A DNA stretch of 41,724 bases, taken from positions 1-41,724 of the forward strand of contig JBILGC010000013.1 in NCBI GenBank assembly GCA_044351265.1, in the 5' to 3' direction. Positions within the stretch are counted from its first letter, which is position 1; every line of letters begins with the position of its first letter. Origin of the DNA: JAJTFA01 sp044351265 (lineage in GTDB: Bacteria > Bacteroidota > Bacteroidia > UKL13-3). Made by a program: the position numbers and the translations under genes. A model generated the notes under the pieces. It was not told where the DNA came from. It did not search any database and saw only the letters and a program-made list of their open reading frames with translations. Positions 1-7,966 of this stretch are shown in pieces.

Positions 1-732
1 CAGAAGAAAGATATTGTGATAGCAGTTGGCGGTGATGGAACCATAAACAATATTGCCAAATATTTAGTGAACACTCCTGTTATATTTGGTATTATTCCAC
101 AAGGCTCAGGCAATGGTTTAGCAAGGCATTTGCATATTCCCATTGATAACATAAAAGCACTCTCATTAATCAATCAATTAAATTACAGAACCATTGATAC
201 AGGAATGGCCAATGATCATTTTTTTATTAATGTAGCAGGTGCCGGATTTGATGCACATGTTAGCCATATGTTTGCCAAAGCTCCCAAACGTGGTTTTTGG
301 TCTTACACTAAAATATCACTCAATGAGTTTGCTCGATATAAACCGCGTTTATATAAGATTAATATTGATGGTCAAAATATGGTGCTCCCCGCATTTATCG
401 TGTGTATAGCCAATGGTTCTCAATATGGCAATAATGCTTTTATCGCTCCTGATGCCAAACTTAGTGATGGTCTATTTGATGTGAGCATAATGAAGCCATT
501 TAAACTATTTAATATGCCTCTTATTGGTGCAGCCTTATTTCTAAAAAAGTTTAGTAAATCACAATATGTGCACTATTTTAAGGGTCGGAATATTACCATC
601 ATCAGACCGGAAGCTGAAGTATTTAATATAGACGGAGAACCAATTGAAATGGGAAAGGACGTAAACATACGCATCCTTCCATCCTCATTGCATATTATTG
701 TTCCAACCAAGGATCAGGAAAGAATGTATTGA
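1..732 (+). CDS. YegS/DAGK-like lipid kinase, 5' truncated
   Basis: The reading frame is open from base 1, so the gene begins before the window. The GTG at 16 lies inside the domain and is not a start. The visible part opens with the diacylglycerol-kinase catalytic loop VGGDGTINN, followed by GSGNGLARHL, both typical of the YegS/BmrU/sphingosine-kinase-like family that phosphorylates lipids such as diacylglycerol using ATP. The C-terminal half (NGSQYGNNAFIAPDAKLSDG, then NIDGEPIEM) matches the second, beta-rich domain of this family. About 243 residues are present and only some 50 N-terminal residues should be missing. It converges on the WbqC-family gene and their 3' ends overlap by 19 bases, with no room for a terminator between them. 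The exact lipid substrate cannot be told from sequence. Confidence 0.88.
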   Translation, partial: QKKDIVIAVGGDGTINNIAKYLVNTPVIFGIIPQGSGNGLARHLHIPIDNIKALSLINQLNYRTIDTGMANDHFFINVAGAGFDAHVSHMFAKAPKRGFWSYTKISLNEFARYKPRLYKINIDGQNMVLPAFIVCIANGSQYGNNAFIAPDAKLSDGLFDVSIMKPFKLFNMPLIGAALFLKKFSKSQYVHYFKGRNITIIRPEAEVFNIDGEPIEMGKDVNIRILPSSLHIIVPTKDQERMY

Positions 733-1325
733 GTGCTTTCAGGACCGCAATTAAAAAGAATGTCAAGCATACTCAGGTTTGGCGTAAACGGATACTTTGA
801 TGTAAATACCTGCAGATAGCTTCTATATTCAGCTTCCAAAAACCTTTTTGGATGTATCAATTCACGCATATCTAATAAATCACCCCTTGCTGACACGTAT
901 GATTCTGATAATTGATGCTTTGGTTGCTGCTTAATTAACTTGAGGCATAATTGTATTGAAGCAAGGTTTAGCTCAAGTATTGTTTCATATTTCTGGCCAA
1001 AGAATGCAGCAATATGATGAGAATAATATAAAAAGTATGGAGATGAATTATAAGCAGACCGCAATGCTTCCAAATGTCGGTGTTGCCATTTGTCAGAATA
1101 ATCTATTCGCATTTCATGAACTTGGATTTTAGCATGAAGTTTTGAAACGGGAATGGTGAGTGCAAGCGGTCCGTTTGCTGAGAGTATTACTGTTCGGTTG
1201 CGGTATGTTTGTTTCAGAAAGTGCTCATGCTGCTCAATAATTACCTGCTCATGCTGCATGTATTTGCGAAACCAGGCTGTGCAAGGGAAATAATGCGCAG
1301 ATAATAACACAGTTTGAGATTTCAT
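714..1325 (-). CDS. WbqC-family protein
   Basis: This 203-residue protein matches the WbqC-like family: N-terminal LLSAHYFPCTAWF, then LTIPVSK and a central HRHLEALRSAYNSSPYF segment. The family is common in Bacteroidota and some members lie in polysaccharide clusters, but the biochemical role is not established. A frame extends to 1340, but I chose the ATG at 1325 because it forms an ATGA overlap with the stop of the upstream deoxynucleoside kinase gene and gives the usual family start MKSQTVLLS. The gene is the last in a leftward run and its 3' end overlaps the lipid kinase gene coming the other way. No membrane segment or signal peptide is visible. Confidence 0.8.
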   Translation of the reverse strand: MKSQTVLLSAHYFPCTAWFRKYMQHEQVIIEQHEHFLKQTYRNRTVILSANGPLALTIPVSKLHAKIQVHEMRIDYSDKWQHRHLEALRSAYNSSPYFLYYSHHIAAFFGQKYETILELNLASIQLCLKLIKQQPKHQLSESYVSARGDLLDMRELIHPKRFLEAEYRSYLQVFTSKYPFTPNLSMLDILFNCGPESTQYILS

Positions 1326-1978
1326 GCTTCCAACAACCAATTTATATAATGAACTCCCGGTGTGTATTCCTTGCAGATAAGGGATTCCAGATTATTGTAA
1401 TGATCAGGATTATTAACAAAATCAATCGAGGCACAATCTACCATGAGAATACGCAGGTGTTGGTTTGCTTGAATGTACTGCATATATGCATCAGTAAGTT
1501 GCTGCAAATAAGTTGATGTAATTTGCTGTTCATATGGTCTGCCTCTATTGGCAATATTCCATTGCAATTTTTCAATGGGGTTATGCAGATAAATCAACAA
1601 ATCCGGTTGCCGCAACTGAAGATTGATGATTTCAAACAATTTTAGATATAAATCATACTCATCATCATCCAGATTCACCTTTGAAAAGAGCATGCATTTG
1701 GCAAAAATATAATCGCTAACTATAAAGCTATTAAAGATATCAACCTCCATCAATTGCCTTTTAAGTTGATTAAAGCGCGCTGCTAAAAAACTCATTTCAA
1801 GAGGGAAAGCATATCTTCTTTGATCTGCATAAAATTTTGGAAGAAATGAATTGTCTTCAAACTCCTCCAGAATAATTTTGGCACCAAACGATTCGGCCAA
1901 CCTTTTGGCAAGAGAGGATTTACCTGCACCTATATTACCTTCAATTGCAATGTAAGAATGAAAAGGTTTTTGGACCAT
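1322..1978 (-). CDS. Deoxynucleoside kinase
   Basis: The 218-residue protein has a P-loop (GNIGAGKSS) near residue 14 and an arginine-containing lid NRGRPYEQQ near residue 160. These mark the deoxyadenosine/deoxyguanosine/thymidine kinase family, which phosphorylates salvaged deoxynucleosides in the cytoplasm. The EEFEDNSFLPKFY segment after the first strand fits the substrate-pocket Glu of the family. Substrate preference is not readable; deoxyadenosine or deoxyguanosine is most likely by analogy with Bacteroidota relatives. It lies 34 bases after folK and shares an ATGA overlap with the following WbqC-family gene, so the three are probably cotranscribed. Confidence 0.85.
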   Translation of the reverse strand: MVQKPFHSYIAIEGNIGAGKSSLAKRLAESFGAKIILEEFEDNSFLPKFYADQRRYAFPLEMSFLAARFNQLKRQLMEVDIFNSFIVSDYIFAKCMLFSKVNLDDDEYDLYLKLFEIINLQLRQPDLLIYLHNPIEKLQWNIANRGRPYEQQITSTYLQQLTDAYMQYIQANQHLRILMVDCASIDFVNNPDHYNNLESLICKEYTPGVHYINWLLEA

Positions 1979-2012
1979 GAGACAAATGTGGGGTTTGTAA
2001 AATTGGTAATAC

Positions 2013-2492
2013 TTACATTTTTTCCACTAATCCTTTATCGGCACTGTGCTGCAGCAATTGAGCTATACTTTGTTGCAAAACAGGATGTATCAAATCTGGA
2101 GCCAGCTCGGCAAGTGGCGCTAATACAAAGTTTCTTTCATGCAAATAAGGATGAGGCAGCGTAAGCGTATCAGATTCAAGAATCACATAATCATAAAGCA
2201 GCATATCTATATCAATTACACGAGGCTCCCATTTCTTACCTCTTACCCGGCCCATTTCCTGCTCTATGGCAAGAAGCGTACTCATAATGTCTTCAGGCTT
2301 CATCACTGATTCAACTTCTAATACCTGATTCAGAAAATACTGCTGATTTGGATTGCCCCAAGGCTCAGTCCTATATATCTCGGATGCTTTTCTTAGCACC
2401 CCCACCCTTTCATGAATCAATGAGGCAGCTTTACTTAGTACAAGATTGGTGTTGCCAATATTGCCACCTGTTAACAGATATACAATTGACAT
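2013..2492 (-). CDS. folK: 2-amino-4-hydroxy-6-hydroxymethyldihydropteridine diphosphokinase
   Basis: FolK transfers pyrophosphate from ATP to 6-hydroxymethyl-7,8-dihydropterin, the step before dihydropteroate synthase in folate synthesis. The 159-residue length is normal. Diagnostic motifs are GGNIGN at the N-terminus, YRTEPWGNPNQQYFLNQV, the central EQEMGRVR..W.PRVIDIDMLLY signature with the two magnesium-binding aspartates, and LPHPYLHERNFVLAPL near the C-terminus. Its ATG overlaps the stop of the upstream secreted-protein gene by one base (TAATG), which suggests translational coupling. It stands outside a folate cluster, grouped with nucleotide-salvage functions. Confidence 0.95.
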   Translation of the reverse strand: MSIVYLLTGGNIGNTNLVLSKAASLIHERVGVLRKASEIYRTEPWGNPNQQYFLNQVLEVESVMKPEDIMSTLLAIEQEMGRVRGKKWEPRVIDIDMLLYDYVILESDTLTLPHPYLHERNFVLAPLAELAPDLIHPVLQQSIAQLLQHSADKGLVEKM

Positions 2493-3697
2493 TATTTCTT
2501 TTTAGCTTTATTCTTCTTTGCATCGATCTCAGCAAGTGCAGACAAAATTTGTTGCTCGCGAGAGACTGTAAGCATTGAATATTGTTGTGAAGCTCTTAAT
2601 GAATTTTCAGCCTCGTGCCAGCGTTGGTTTTTAAATTGAAGAAGTCCAAGTACTGCCAGGCAATCAGGTCTTGTTAATGTCATCCGATTCTCTTTCAAAA
2701 CCTTTTCTGCAGAAACAAGCGACTCTTTATCGGTGCTGTAATCAAGGATAGAGCCACACCAGGCAGCAAGCGAATCATATCTGAACAAATGGTATGCTGA
2801 ATCTACTGCATATGCCTGAATAGCCCGACTTGCAGCTTTCCAATCTCTTCTGCAAACCGCTTGATGAGCTGATATGAAACGCTCCCACTGGCCCAAATTT
2901 GGAAATCCAAGAGAGGTAAGTAAAGGGATAATGGTGTTATAAAAATCCCGCCCGTTACCTTCTCTGAAAGTATCAGCAATATAGGTAGCATAGTCATCCT
3001 GCATCATCATAAATTCAAAACCATAATTCTGGAAGAGAAAAGATTGATTATCAAAAAGCCTCAATGCTTGATATTGGAGCATGGTAGGATACTCCTTTGC
3101 CAAATTCCACGAAACCTCATCACCACTCACACCAAACCTGCTAAGGTAGCTATATATAACATTTGTATCAGTTACAGGGTCTGGAGCTTTATTTAGGCGA
3201 GCCTTATAAAAGTCGGGATAAAGTTCTTTGGATTTTGCTTGAAAAGCGTTTGCCTGTATTCTTTTACCTGTTGTAAATTTGAGCCATTGCAGCAGCTGTG
3301 CAGCTGATTTATACCCACGATTTTGACCTAGCAGAAAGCCATCCTGATTAAAAATAGCTATGGCAGGTAGTGTGTTTAACCTTAGCTTACACATCCAATT
3401 GCTCCAGTTGGCATCATTCTGGGTAATTAAAATACACCTAAACTTACCGTTGATGTACCCGGCAAATTCAGGATTCGCATTAAATACATAATCCAGTTGA
3501 GAGCGACTCTGCAATTCATCTGTATGTGTAAAAAGATATAGTGTGAATAATTCTTCTCCATCAGAACCCGACAAGGAACCAGAAACGGATAAGGGAGCCT
3601 GATTTTGCAACTGCTCTTCGGTTTGAAAGGCAACCTGTGCGTGGGAGATAGAGGCTATTAAAGTTGCACCTAAAAGTATTGAGAATATTTTTTTCAT
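2492..3697 (-). CDS. Secreted thioredoxin-fold protein with helical repeat tail
   Basis: I do not recognise a named family. The 401-residue protein starts with a clear Sec signal peptide (MKKIFSILLGATLIASISHAQ, cleaved after about residue 20), so it is probably periplasmic. Residues of about 50-150 look like a thioredoxin fold: ELFTLYLFTHTDE, then RCILITQND, a loop ending LNTLPAIAIFNQDG with a likely cis-proline, and a closing helix. The CxxC redox motif is absent. The remaining 240 residues are mostly helical and may be TPR-like, with a Lys-rich end (KKNKAKKK). It overlaps folK by one base (TAATG) and follows aspartokinase by 13 bases. The CDS is well supported, the function is not. Confidence 0.75.
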   Translation of the reverse strand: MKKIFSILLGATLIASISHAQVAFQTEEQLQNQAPLSVSGSLSGSDGEELFTLYLFTHTDELQSRSQLDYVFNANPEFAGYINGKFRCILITQNDANWSNWMCKLRLNTLPAIAIFNQDGFLLGQNRGYKSAAQLLQWLKFTTGKRIQANAFQAKSKELYPDFYKARLNKAPDPVTDTNVIYSYLSRFGVSGDEVSWNLAKEYPTMLQYQALRLFDNQSFLFQNYGFEFMMMQDDYATYIADTFREGNGRDFYNTIIPLLTSLGFPNLGQWERFISAHQAVCRRDWKAASRAIQAYAVDSAYHLFRYDSLAAWCGSILDYSTDKESLVSAEKVLKENRMTLTRPDCLAVLGLLQFKNQRWHEAENSLRASQQYSMLTVSREQQILSALAEIDAKKNKAKKK

Positions 3698-3710
3698 ATT
3701 ATTAAACAGA

Positions 3711-4970
3711 TTATTTTAAAACCATTTGTATTGTAGCCCTTGTTTTTTGTTCAAGCAGTATTTCTTTACCTTTCTTTGTTTGCAGGAGGGTTTGTTCATC
3801 ATAATTATTAATGGTAATTAACTCTACTGGTTCATTAGATTTTAGCTGATAATGTATGCTCAATTCAGACTTTAGCCTTTCTATTTTTTCTCCTGCCTCA
3901 TCCACACAGATGCTAAAACTAATAGCTGAATTTTGCATCAGATTAATACGAACTTTATGTTCTGCAAAGATTGAAAAAATTCTACTAAGGTTATCTTCCA
4001 CAATAAATGAAAAATCCTTACTTGAAATAGAGAGCAATACCTGATTACTCTTTACAATGATTACCGGAATGCGTTTTTCCTTCACCCCATCAGAAACTAC
4101 AGTTCCTTTGGCCTCAGGATTAACAAATGATTTTACGTATAATGGAATATGTCTGCTCTGTAAAGGCTGTATTGTTTTGGGATGAATAACGGTAGCTCCA
4201 TAATAGGCCATTTCTATGGCATGTGTGTAGGTTAGCTCATCTAGTTTAACTGCCTCTTTAAATTTCTTTGGATCGGCATTCATTACCCCGGCCACATCCT
4301 TCCAGATGGTTACCGACTCTGCCTTGAGCCCATAAGCAAAAATTGCCGCAGAGTAATCAGAACCTTCTCTACCCAGGGTGGTGGTTTGCTTATCGTTATT
4401 CTGCCCGATAAAGCCTTGGGTAACCACTATCTGTTTATGCACAATGGGCTTCAATTTTTTATCAATCAGGAGGCAGGTATGCTCCCAGTTTAACTTTCCC
4501 TCACGAAAAGTAGCATCCGTAGAAATAAAGGTGCGGGCATCCATCCAACGGTTTTTAATGGCGTTTTCATTCATATACGTGCTTACAATACGCGTAGAAA
4601 AAATTTCACCATAGCTTACTATTTGATCATAGTAATAATCAAAAGCCTCATCAGGTTCAGACTCAAGCAAGCACTCCAACTCAATAAAAAGGTTTTCGAT
4701 ATCGTCATATGCATGGCTGTTCTTGGTTTTAAGCAAACCACTGATAATCTCATCATGAAACTGCTTAATTTCGGCATAGACATTATTTTTTTCCTGCGTA
4801 GCGTACTCATAATATGCTTTTGCGAGCCTCTCAAGCGCATTTGTGGTTTTACCCATTGCTGATACCACTACCAAAAGCTCACTACCGGCATGCATTTGAA
4901 TGATACGGGCCACATTTGCAACAGCATCTGCATCTTTAACTGAAGCCCCTCCAAACTTAAATACTCTCAC
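3711..4970 (-). CDS. lysC: Aspartate kinase, monofunctional
   Basis: Aspartokinase phosphorylates L-aspartate, the entry to lysine, methionine, threonine and diaminopimelate synthesis. The 419 residues begin with KFGGASV, the nucleotide/aspartate-binding signature, and carry TTLGREGSDYSA near residue 195. The last 120 residues are an ACT-type regulatory region, so feedback control by an amino acid is likely; which amino acid cannot be told. There is no fused homoserine dehydrogenase or decarboxylase. The start is GTG at 4970, supported by a GGAGGA eight bases upstream and by the lack of an upstream in-frame ATG. The gene is divergent from fbp, with an inverted repeat between them. Confidence 0.93.
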   Translation of the reverse strand: MRVFKFGGASVKDADAVANVARIIQMHAGSELLVVVSAMGKTTNALERLAKAYYEYATQEKNNVYAEIKQFHDEIISGLLKTKNSHAYDDIENLFIELECLLESEPDEAFDYYYDQIVSYGEIFSTRIVSTYMNENAIKNRWMDARTFISTDATFREGKLNWEHTCLLIDKKLKPIVHKQIVVTQGFIGQNNDKQTTTLGREGSDYSAAIFAYGLKAESVTIWKDVAGVMNADPKKFKEAVKLDELTYTHAIEMAYYGATVIHPKTIQPLQSRHIPLYVKSFVNPEAKGTVVSDGVKEKRIPVIIVKSNQVLLSISSKDFSFIVEDNLSRIFSIFAEHKVRINLMQNSAISFSICVDEAGEKIERLKSELSIHYQLKSNEPVELITINNYDEQTLLQTKKGKEILLEQKTRATIQMVLK

Positions 4971-4978
4971 GTTGATGT

Positions 4979-4984
4979 TCCTCC
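4979..4984 (-). promoter_or_regulatory. Shine-Dalgarno site of lysC
   Basis: Read on the minus strand, GGAGGA lies eight bases before the GTG at 4970. Recognisable SD sites are rare in this window, and this one decides the non-ATG start. Confidence 0.7.
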
Positions 4985-5015
4985 AAAATTTTTTTTCGAA
5001 ATTATAAATTTAATT

Positions 5016-5032
5016 AAGACTTATAAAGTCTT
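5016..5032. repeat. Inverted repeat between lysC and fbp
   Basis: AAGACTT, three bases (ATA), then AAGTCTT: a perfect 7-base inverted repeat midway between two divergent start codons. Its right edge touches the TTTG upstream box of the fbp promoter, so it could be an operator. No regulator is identified. Confidence 0.5.
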
Positions 5033-5060
5033 TTGTAAATGAATGAAGGCCTTATATTTG
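5032..5060 (+). promoter_or_regulatory. fbp promoter
   Basis: TTTG at 5032-5035, 17 bases, then TATATTTG at 5053-5060. This is the Bacteroidota housekeeping promoter form, 22 bases before the fbp ATG. Confidence 0.7.
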
Positions 5061-5082
5061 CGGGGACCAATAACATTGAACA

Positions 5083-6096
5083 ATGTCTCAATTTAATTTC
5101 ACCACACTCGGGCAGTTTATCATAGAACGCCAACACGAATTTCCTTACGCCAAAGGAGAACTTTCCAGAATACTTAGAGATATTGGAATTGCTGCCAAAG
5201 TGATAAGTAGAGAAGTTAATAAAGCAGGTATTGCTGAAATTATTGGAGACACCGGAGCGGTGAACGTGCAGGGAGAAGATGTGAAAAAGCTTGATATGAT
5301 AGGCAATGAAATGTTTACCACTACGCTATCGCGTGGTGGAGAAGTCTGTGCATTTGCTTCAGAGGAAGAAGATAATATGATACCGCTAAAAGGTACCTAC
5401 TCAAAACACGGAAACTATATTGTTTGTATCGATCCGCTAGATGGCTCATCCAATATTGATGTAAATGTTTCTATTGGAACCATATTCTCGGTTTATAGAA
5501 GGGTAACCCCAACCGGCACAGAACCAACGCTGGAAGATGTGCTGCAACCTGGGAACAGACTGGTTGCCGCTGGATATGTGATTTACGGATCCTCCACCAT
5601 GCTTGTGTACTCAACAGGTAAAGGTGTAAATGGATTTACACTAGATCCATCTATTGGAGAATTCTGCCTTTCTCATCCGGATATTCAGGTACCCAAAGAT
5701 GGGAAAATATATTCATTAAACGAAGGCAATGCAGCTGATTTTCCTGCAGGGGTGCAACAATACATTGCCTGGTGCAAGGAAAAAGATAAGGAGACTTCCC
5801 GCCCATATAGTGCGCGATATATTGGCTCTATGGTGGCTGATTTGCACAGAAACTTATTAAAAGGCGGTATTTTTATTTATCCTCCAACGGCTAAAGCTCC
5901 TAATGGAAAATTGCGTTTAATGTTTGAATGTATACCCATGGCTTTTATTGTGGAACAAGCAGGTGGGAAAGCCCACACAGGCAAAGAGCGCATTCTGGAT
6001 GTAGCGCCAAAAGAGCTTCACCAGCGGGTGCCTATTTTTATAGGCTCTGAAAATATGGTGAACAAGGCGCTAGACTTTATGAATGCCAATGCTTAA
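5083..6096 (+). CDS. fbp: Class I fructose-1,6-bisphosphatase
   Basis: Fbp hydrolyses fructose 1,6-bisphosphate to fructose 6-phosphate, the committed step of gluconeogenesis, in the cytoplasm. The 337-residue length is standard. The metal site is DPLDGSSNIDVNVSIGT near residue 120, with SEEE before it; RYIGSMVADLHRNL and GKLRLMFECIPMAFIVEQAGG near the C-terminus are the sugar-phosphate and second metal signatures. The N-terminal EVNKAGI region corresponds to the AMP-site helix of class I enzymes, so AMP inhibition is possible. A good promoter lies just upstream. Confidence 0.97.
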   Translation: MSQFNFTTLGQFIIERQHEFPYAKGELSRILRDIGIAAKVISREVNKAGIAEIIGDTGAVNVQGEDVKKLDMIGNEMFTTTLSRGGEVCAFASEEEDNMIPLKGTYSKHGNYIVCIDPLDGSSNIDVNVSIGTIFSVYRRVTPTGTEPTLEDVLQPGNRLVAAGYVIYGSSTMLVYSTGKGVNGFTLDPSIGEFCLSHPDIQVPKDGKIYSLNEGNAADFPAGVQQYIAWCKEKDKETSRPYSARYIGSMVADLHRNLLKGGIFIYPPTAKAPNGKLRLMFECIPMAFIVEQAGGKAHTGKERILDVAPKELHQRVPIFIGSENMVNKALDFMNANA

Positions 6097-6195
6097 GTAT
6101 GCATTTAGTTAGCTCCAAAGTTTATCAAACAAGCCTGAGACCATTTTTGTGTTATGTTTAATGTTATCATTAAATAAGCTCAATATATCTTAATA

Positions 6196-6696
6196 ATGAA
6201 GGTTAAACCACTTCACCGCTCGCTAAAACTGATCCTGATTTCATTTCTTTTGTTATGCATATCCATTAAGCCCGTAAATGCCCAACAAATAATGGTAAGC
6301 GATAGCATAATTATTGATGGCTACCTGAACAGAAAACAACTTGAAAATTACTCATGGTTTTCTAAAAATTACCTAGCATATACGCCAAAGAAATCAATAA
6401 TCAGAAAATTAAAAAAACAAAAACCTATTTCTATTTTGATTATTCTTGGAACATGGTGCAGTGATAGTAAGACTCATGTTCCAGTAATGTTAAAAGTTTG
6501 CGAGGATGCAGGTATAGATCAAATTGTTATGATTGGAGTAAATAGAAAAAAAGAAAGTAATAAAGTAAATATAGGTTCTTATCAAGTAACATACGTTCCA
6601 TTAATTATAGTTTACAGAAACAATGAAGAAATAGGAAGAATCATAGAAACTCCAAAAAAATCAGTTGAAGAAGACTTGCTTAAAATCATAAGATAA
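6196..6696 (+). CDS. Exported thioredoxin-like protein with a single active-site Cys
   Basis: The 166-residue protein has a basic N-terminus and a hydrophobic stretch ending VNA-Q near residue 29, a signal peptide or anchor. A thioredoxin-like fold follows: the strand ILIILGTWCSDS (W87, C88) takes the place of WCxxC but keeps only the first Cys, and VTYVPLIIV supplies the cis-proline. Similar TWCSDS proteins are common in Bacteroidota as uncharacterised thioredoxin-family proteins, so dithiol exchange by the usual mechanism is unlikely. Base composition is distinct: I counted roughly 23-35% GC per 60-base line, against about 40% in the flanking genes. That may mean transfer or relaxed selection. 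No partner gene is evident. Confidence 0.75.
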   Translation: MKVKPLHRSLKLILISFLLLCISIKPVNAQQIMVSDSIIIDGYLNRKQLENYSWFSKNYLAYTPKKSIIRKLKKQKPISILIILGTWCSDSKTHVPVMLKVCEDAGIDQIVMIGVNRKKESNKVNIGSYQVTYVPLIIVYRNNEEIGRIIETPKKSVEEDLLKIIR

Positions 6697-6742
6697 CCTT
6701 TACATATCAATGTTTTTAGTACCAAAGACTTAAAGTTTCAGC

Positions 6743-6750
6743 TATTTTCG
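6743..6750 (+). promoter_or_regulatory. Candidate surE -7 element (TATTTTCG)
   Basis: TATTTTCG differs from TAnnTTTG by one base and ends seven bases before the surE ATG. No convincing upstream box is seen. The same octamer precedes the cyclophilin and hisS genes. Confidence 0.4.
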
Positions 6751-6757
6751 CCCCATA

Positions 6758-7552
6758 ATGAATCAGAACAAACCACTCATATTAATTTCAAACGATGATG
6801 GCATCACGGCTCCTGGCATACGGGCCTTGGTAGCTGCCATGAAACCGCTTGGAGAAGTTATTATTGTTGCTCCGGATAGCCCGCAAAGCGGTATGGGGCA
6901 TGCAGTTACCATTAGCAAACCACTTAGGCTTGAAAAAACAGATATTTACGGAGAGCTTACGGCTTACCAATGCTCAGGTACTCCGGCTGATTGTGTGAAG
7001 CTGGCAGTAGATAAAGTATTGCACCGAAAGCCTGATTTACTGGTATCAGGCATTAATCATGGTTCCAACTCTTCTATTAATGTATTGTATTCCGGCACCA
7101 TGAGTGCAGCTATGGAAGGCGCTATAGAAGGCATACCGAGTGTTGGCTTTTCATTATGCAATTATGCTTATGATGCCGATTTTAATTTGTCAACTCAGGT
7201 GGCTCAAGCCATTGCGAAAAACATCATTCAAAATGGCTTACCAACAGGCACCTTGCTCAACGTAAATATTCCTAATGTTGGCTCTGATGTGTTTAAAGGT
7301 TTAAAAGTTTGCAGACAAGCTAATGCCAAATGGCAGGAAGAGTTTGATGAAAGAAGAGACCCAAATGGAAGAAGGTATTTTTGGCTAACCGGCAAATTCA
7401 TTAATATGGACAAAGGCGAAGACACTGATGAATGGGCATTGGCCAATGGTTTCGCATCTTTGGTGCCGGTACATTTTGATTTAACTGCCTATCATGCCAT
7501 GCCTCAATTGAATAACTGGAATCTTAATATAGCAACACATGCGCAACATTAA
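6758..7552 (+). CDS. surE: 5'/3'-nucleotidase SurE
   Basis: SurE is a metal-dependent phosphatase acting on nucleoside monophosphates and sometimes short polyphosphate, linked to stationary-phase survival. The 264 residues contain ISNDDGITAPGI near the start (D13 and D14 bind the metal), APDSPQSGMGHAVT, and GINHGSNSSINVLYSGTMSA with the conserved Asn and Ser of the active site. Length is typical. The last 14 bases overlap the start of a small membrane-protein gene, so the two are probably cotranscribed. Confidence 0.95.
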   Translation: MNQNKPLILISNDDGITAPGIRALVAAMKPLGEVIIVAPDSPQSGMGHAVTISKPLRLEKTDIYGELTAYQCSGTPADCVKLAVDKVLHRKPDLLVSGINHGSNSSINVLYSGTMSAAMEGAIEGIPSVGFSLCNYAYDADFNLSTQVAQAIAKNIIQNGLPTGTLLNVNIPNVGSDVFKGLKVCRQANAKWQEEFDERRDPNGRRYFWLTGKFINMDKGEDTDEWALANGFASLVPVHFDLTAYHAMPQLNNWNLNIATHAQH

Positions 7553-7832
7553 AGATCATATTGCCATTGGCATCATTGTTGGTTTAATAGGCCCCCTAAT
7601 GGGTGCATTAGGTTTTTATATGTTTGAATTCAGAAATACAGAACTCTTGGAATTTTTAGACCTCGCTATTTCAAAAAAACTGTTATCTCCGCTATTGAGT
7701 TTATGTGCGATTATAAACCTTGGTTTGTTTTATCTGTTTTTAAACAAGGATAAACTGTATACAGCAAGAGGTATTATACTTTCTACACTCATTTACGGAC
7801 TCATTATTGTGCTGTTTAAATTTGCTCAATAA
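7539..7832 (+). CDS. Small three-segment membrane protein
   Basis: No named family recognised. The 97 residues hold three hydrophobic segments at about 8-30, 45-66 and 75-94, so this is probably an inner-membrane protein. The ATG lies 14 bases inside the 3' end of surE in another frame, a common coupled arrangement, and codon use looks like that of neighbouring genes. The promoter box for the downstream tRNA-Ala lies in its last codons. Function unknown. Confidence 0.65.
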   Translation: MRNIKDHIAIGIIVGLIGPLMGALGFYMFEFRNTELLEFLDLAISKKLLSPLLSLCAIINLGLFYLFLNKDKLYTARGIILSTLIYGLIIVLFKFAQ

Positions 7833-7851
7833 AAGTTACTTCTTATATTTG
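7821..7851 (+). promoter_or_regulatory. tRNA-Ala promoter
   Basis: TTTG (7821-7824), 19 bases, TATATTTG (7844-7851): a near-ideal Bacteroidota promoter ending 11 bases before the tRNA. Confidence 0.8.
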
Positions 7852-7862
7852 CCTGCTCTTTA

Positions 7863-7936
<74 letters not shown>

Positions 7937-7942
7937 CTAAAT

Positions 7943-7965
7943 AAGCTCCAACTGGAGCTTTTTTT
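7943..7965 (+). terminator. Terminator after tRNA-Ala
   Basis: AAGCTCCA and TGGAGCTT form a perfect 8-base stem, followed by five further T. It ends just before the accA stop codon on the other strand. Confidence 0.85.
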
Positions 7966-7966
7966 A

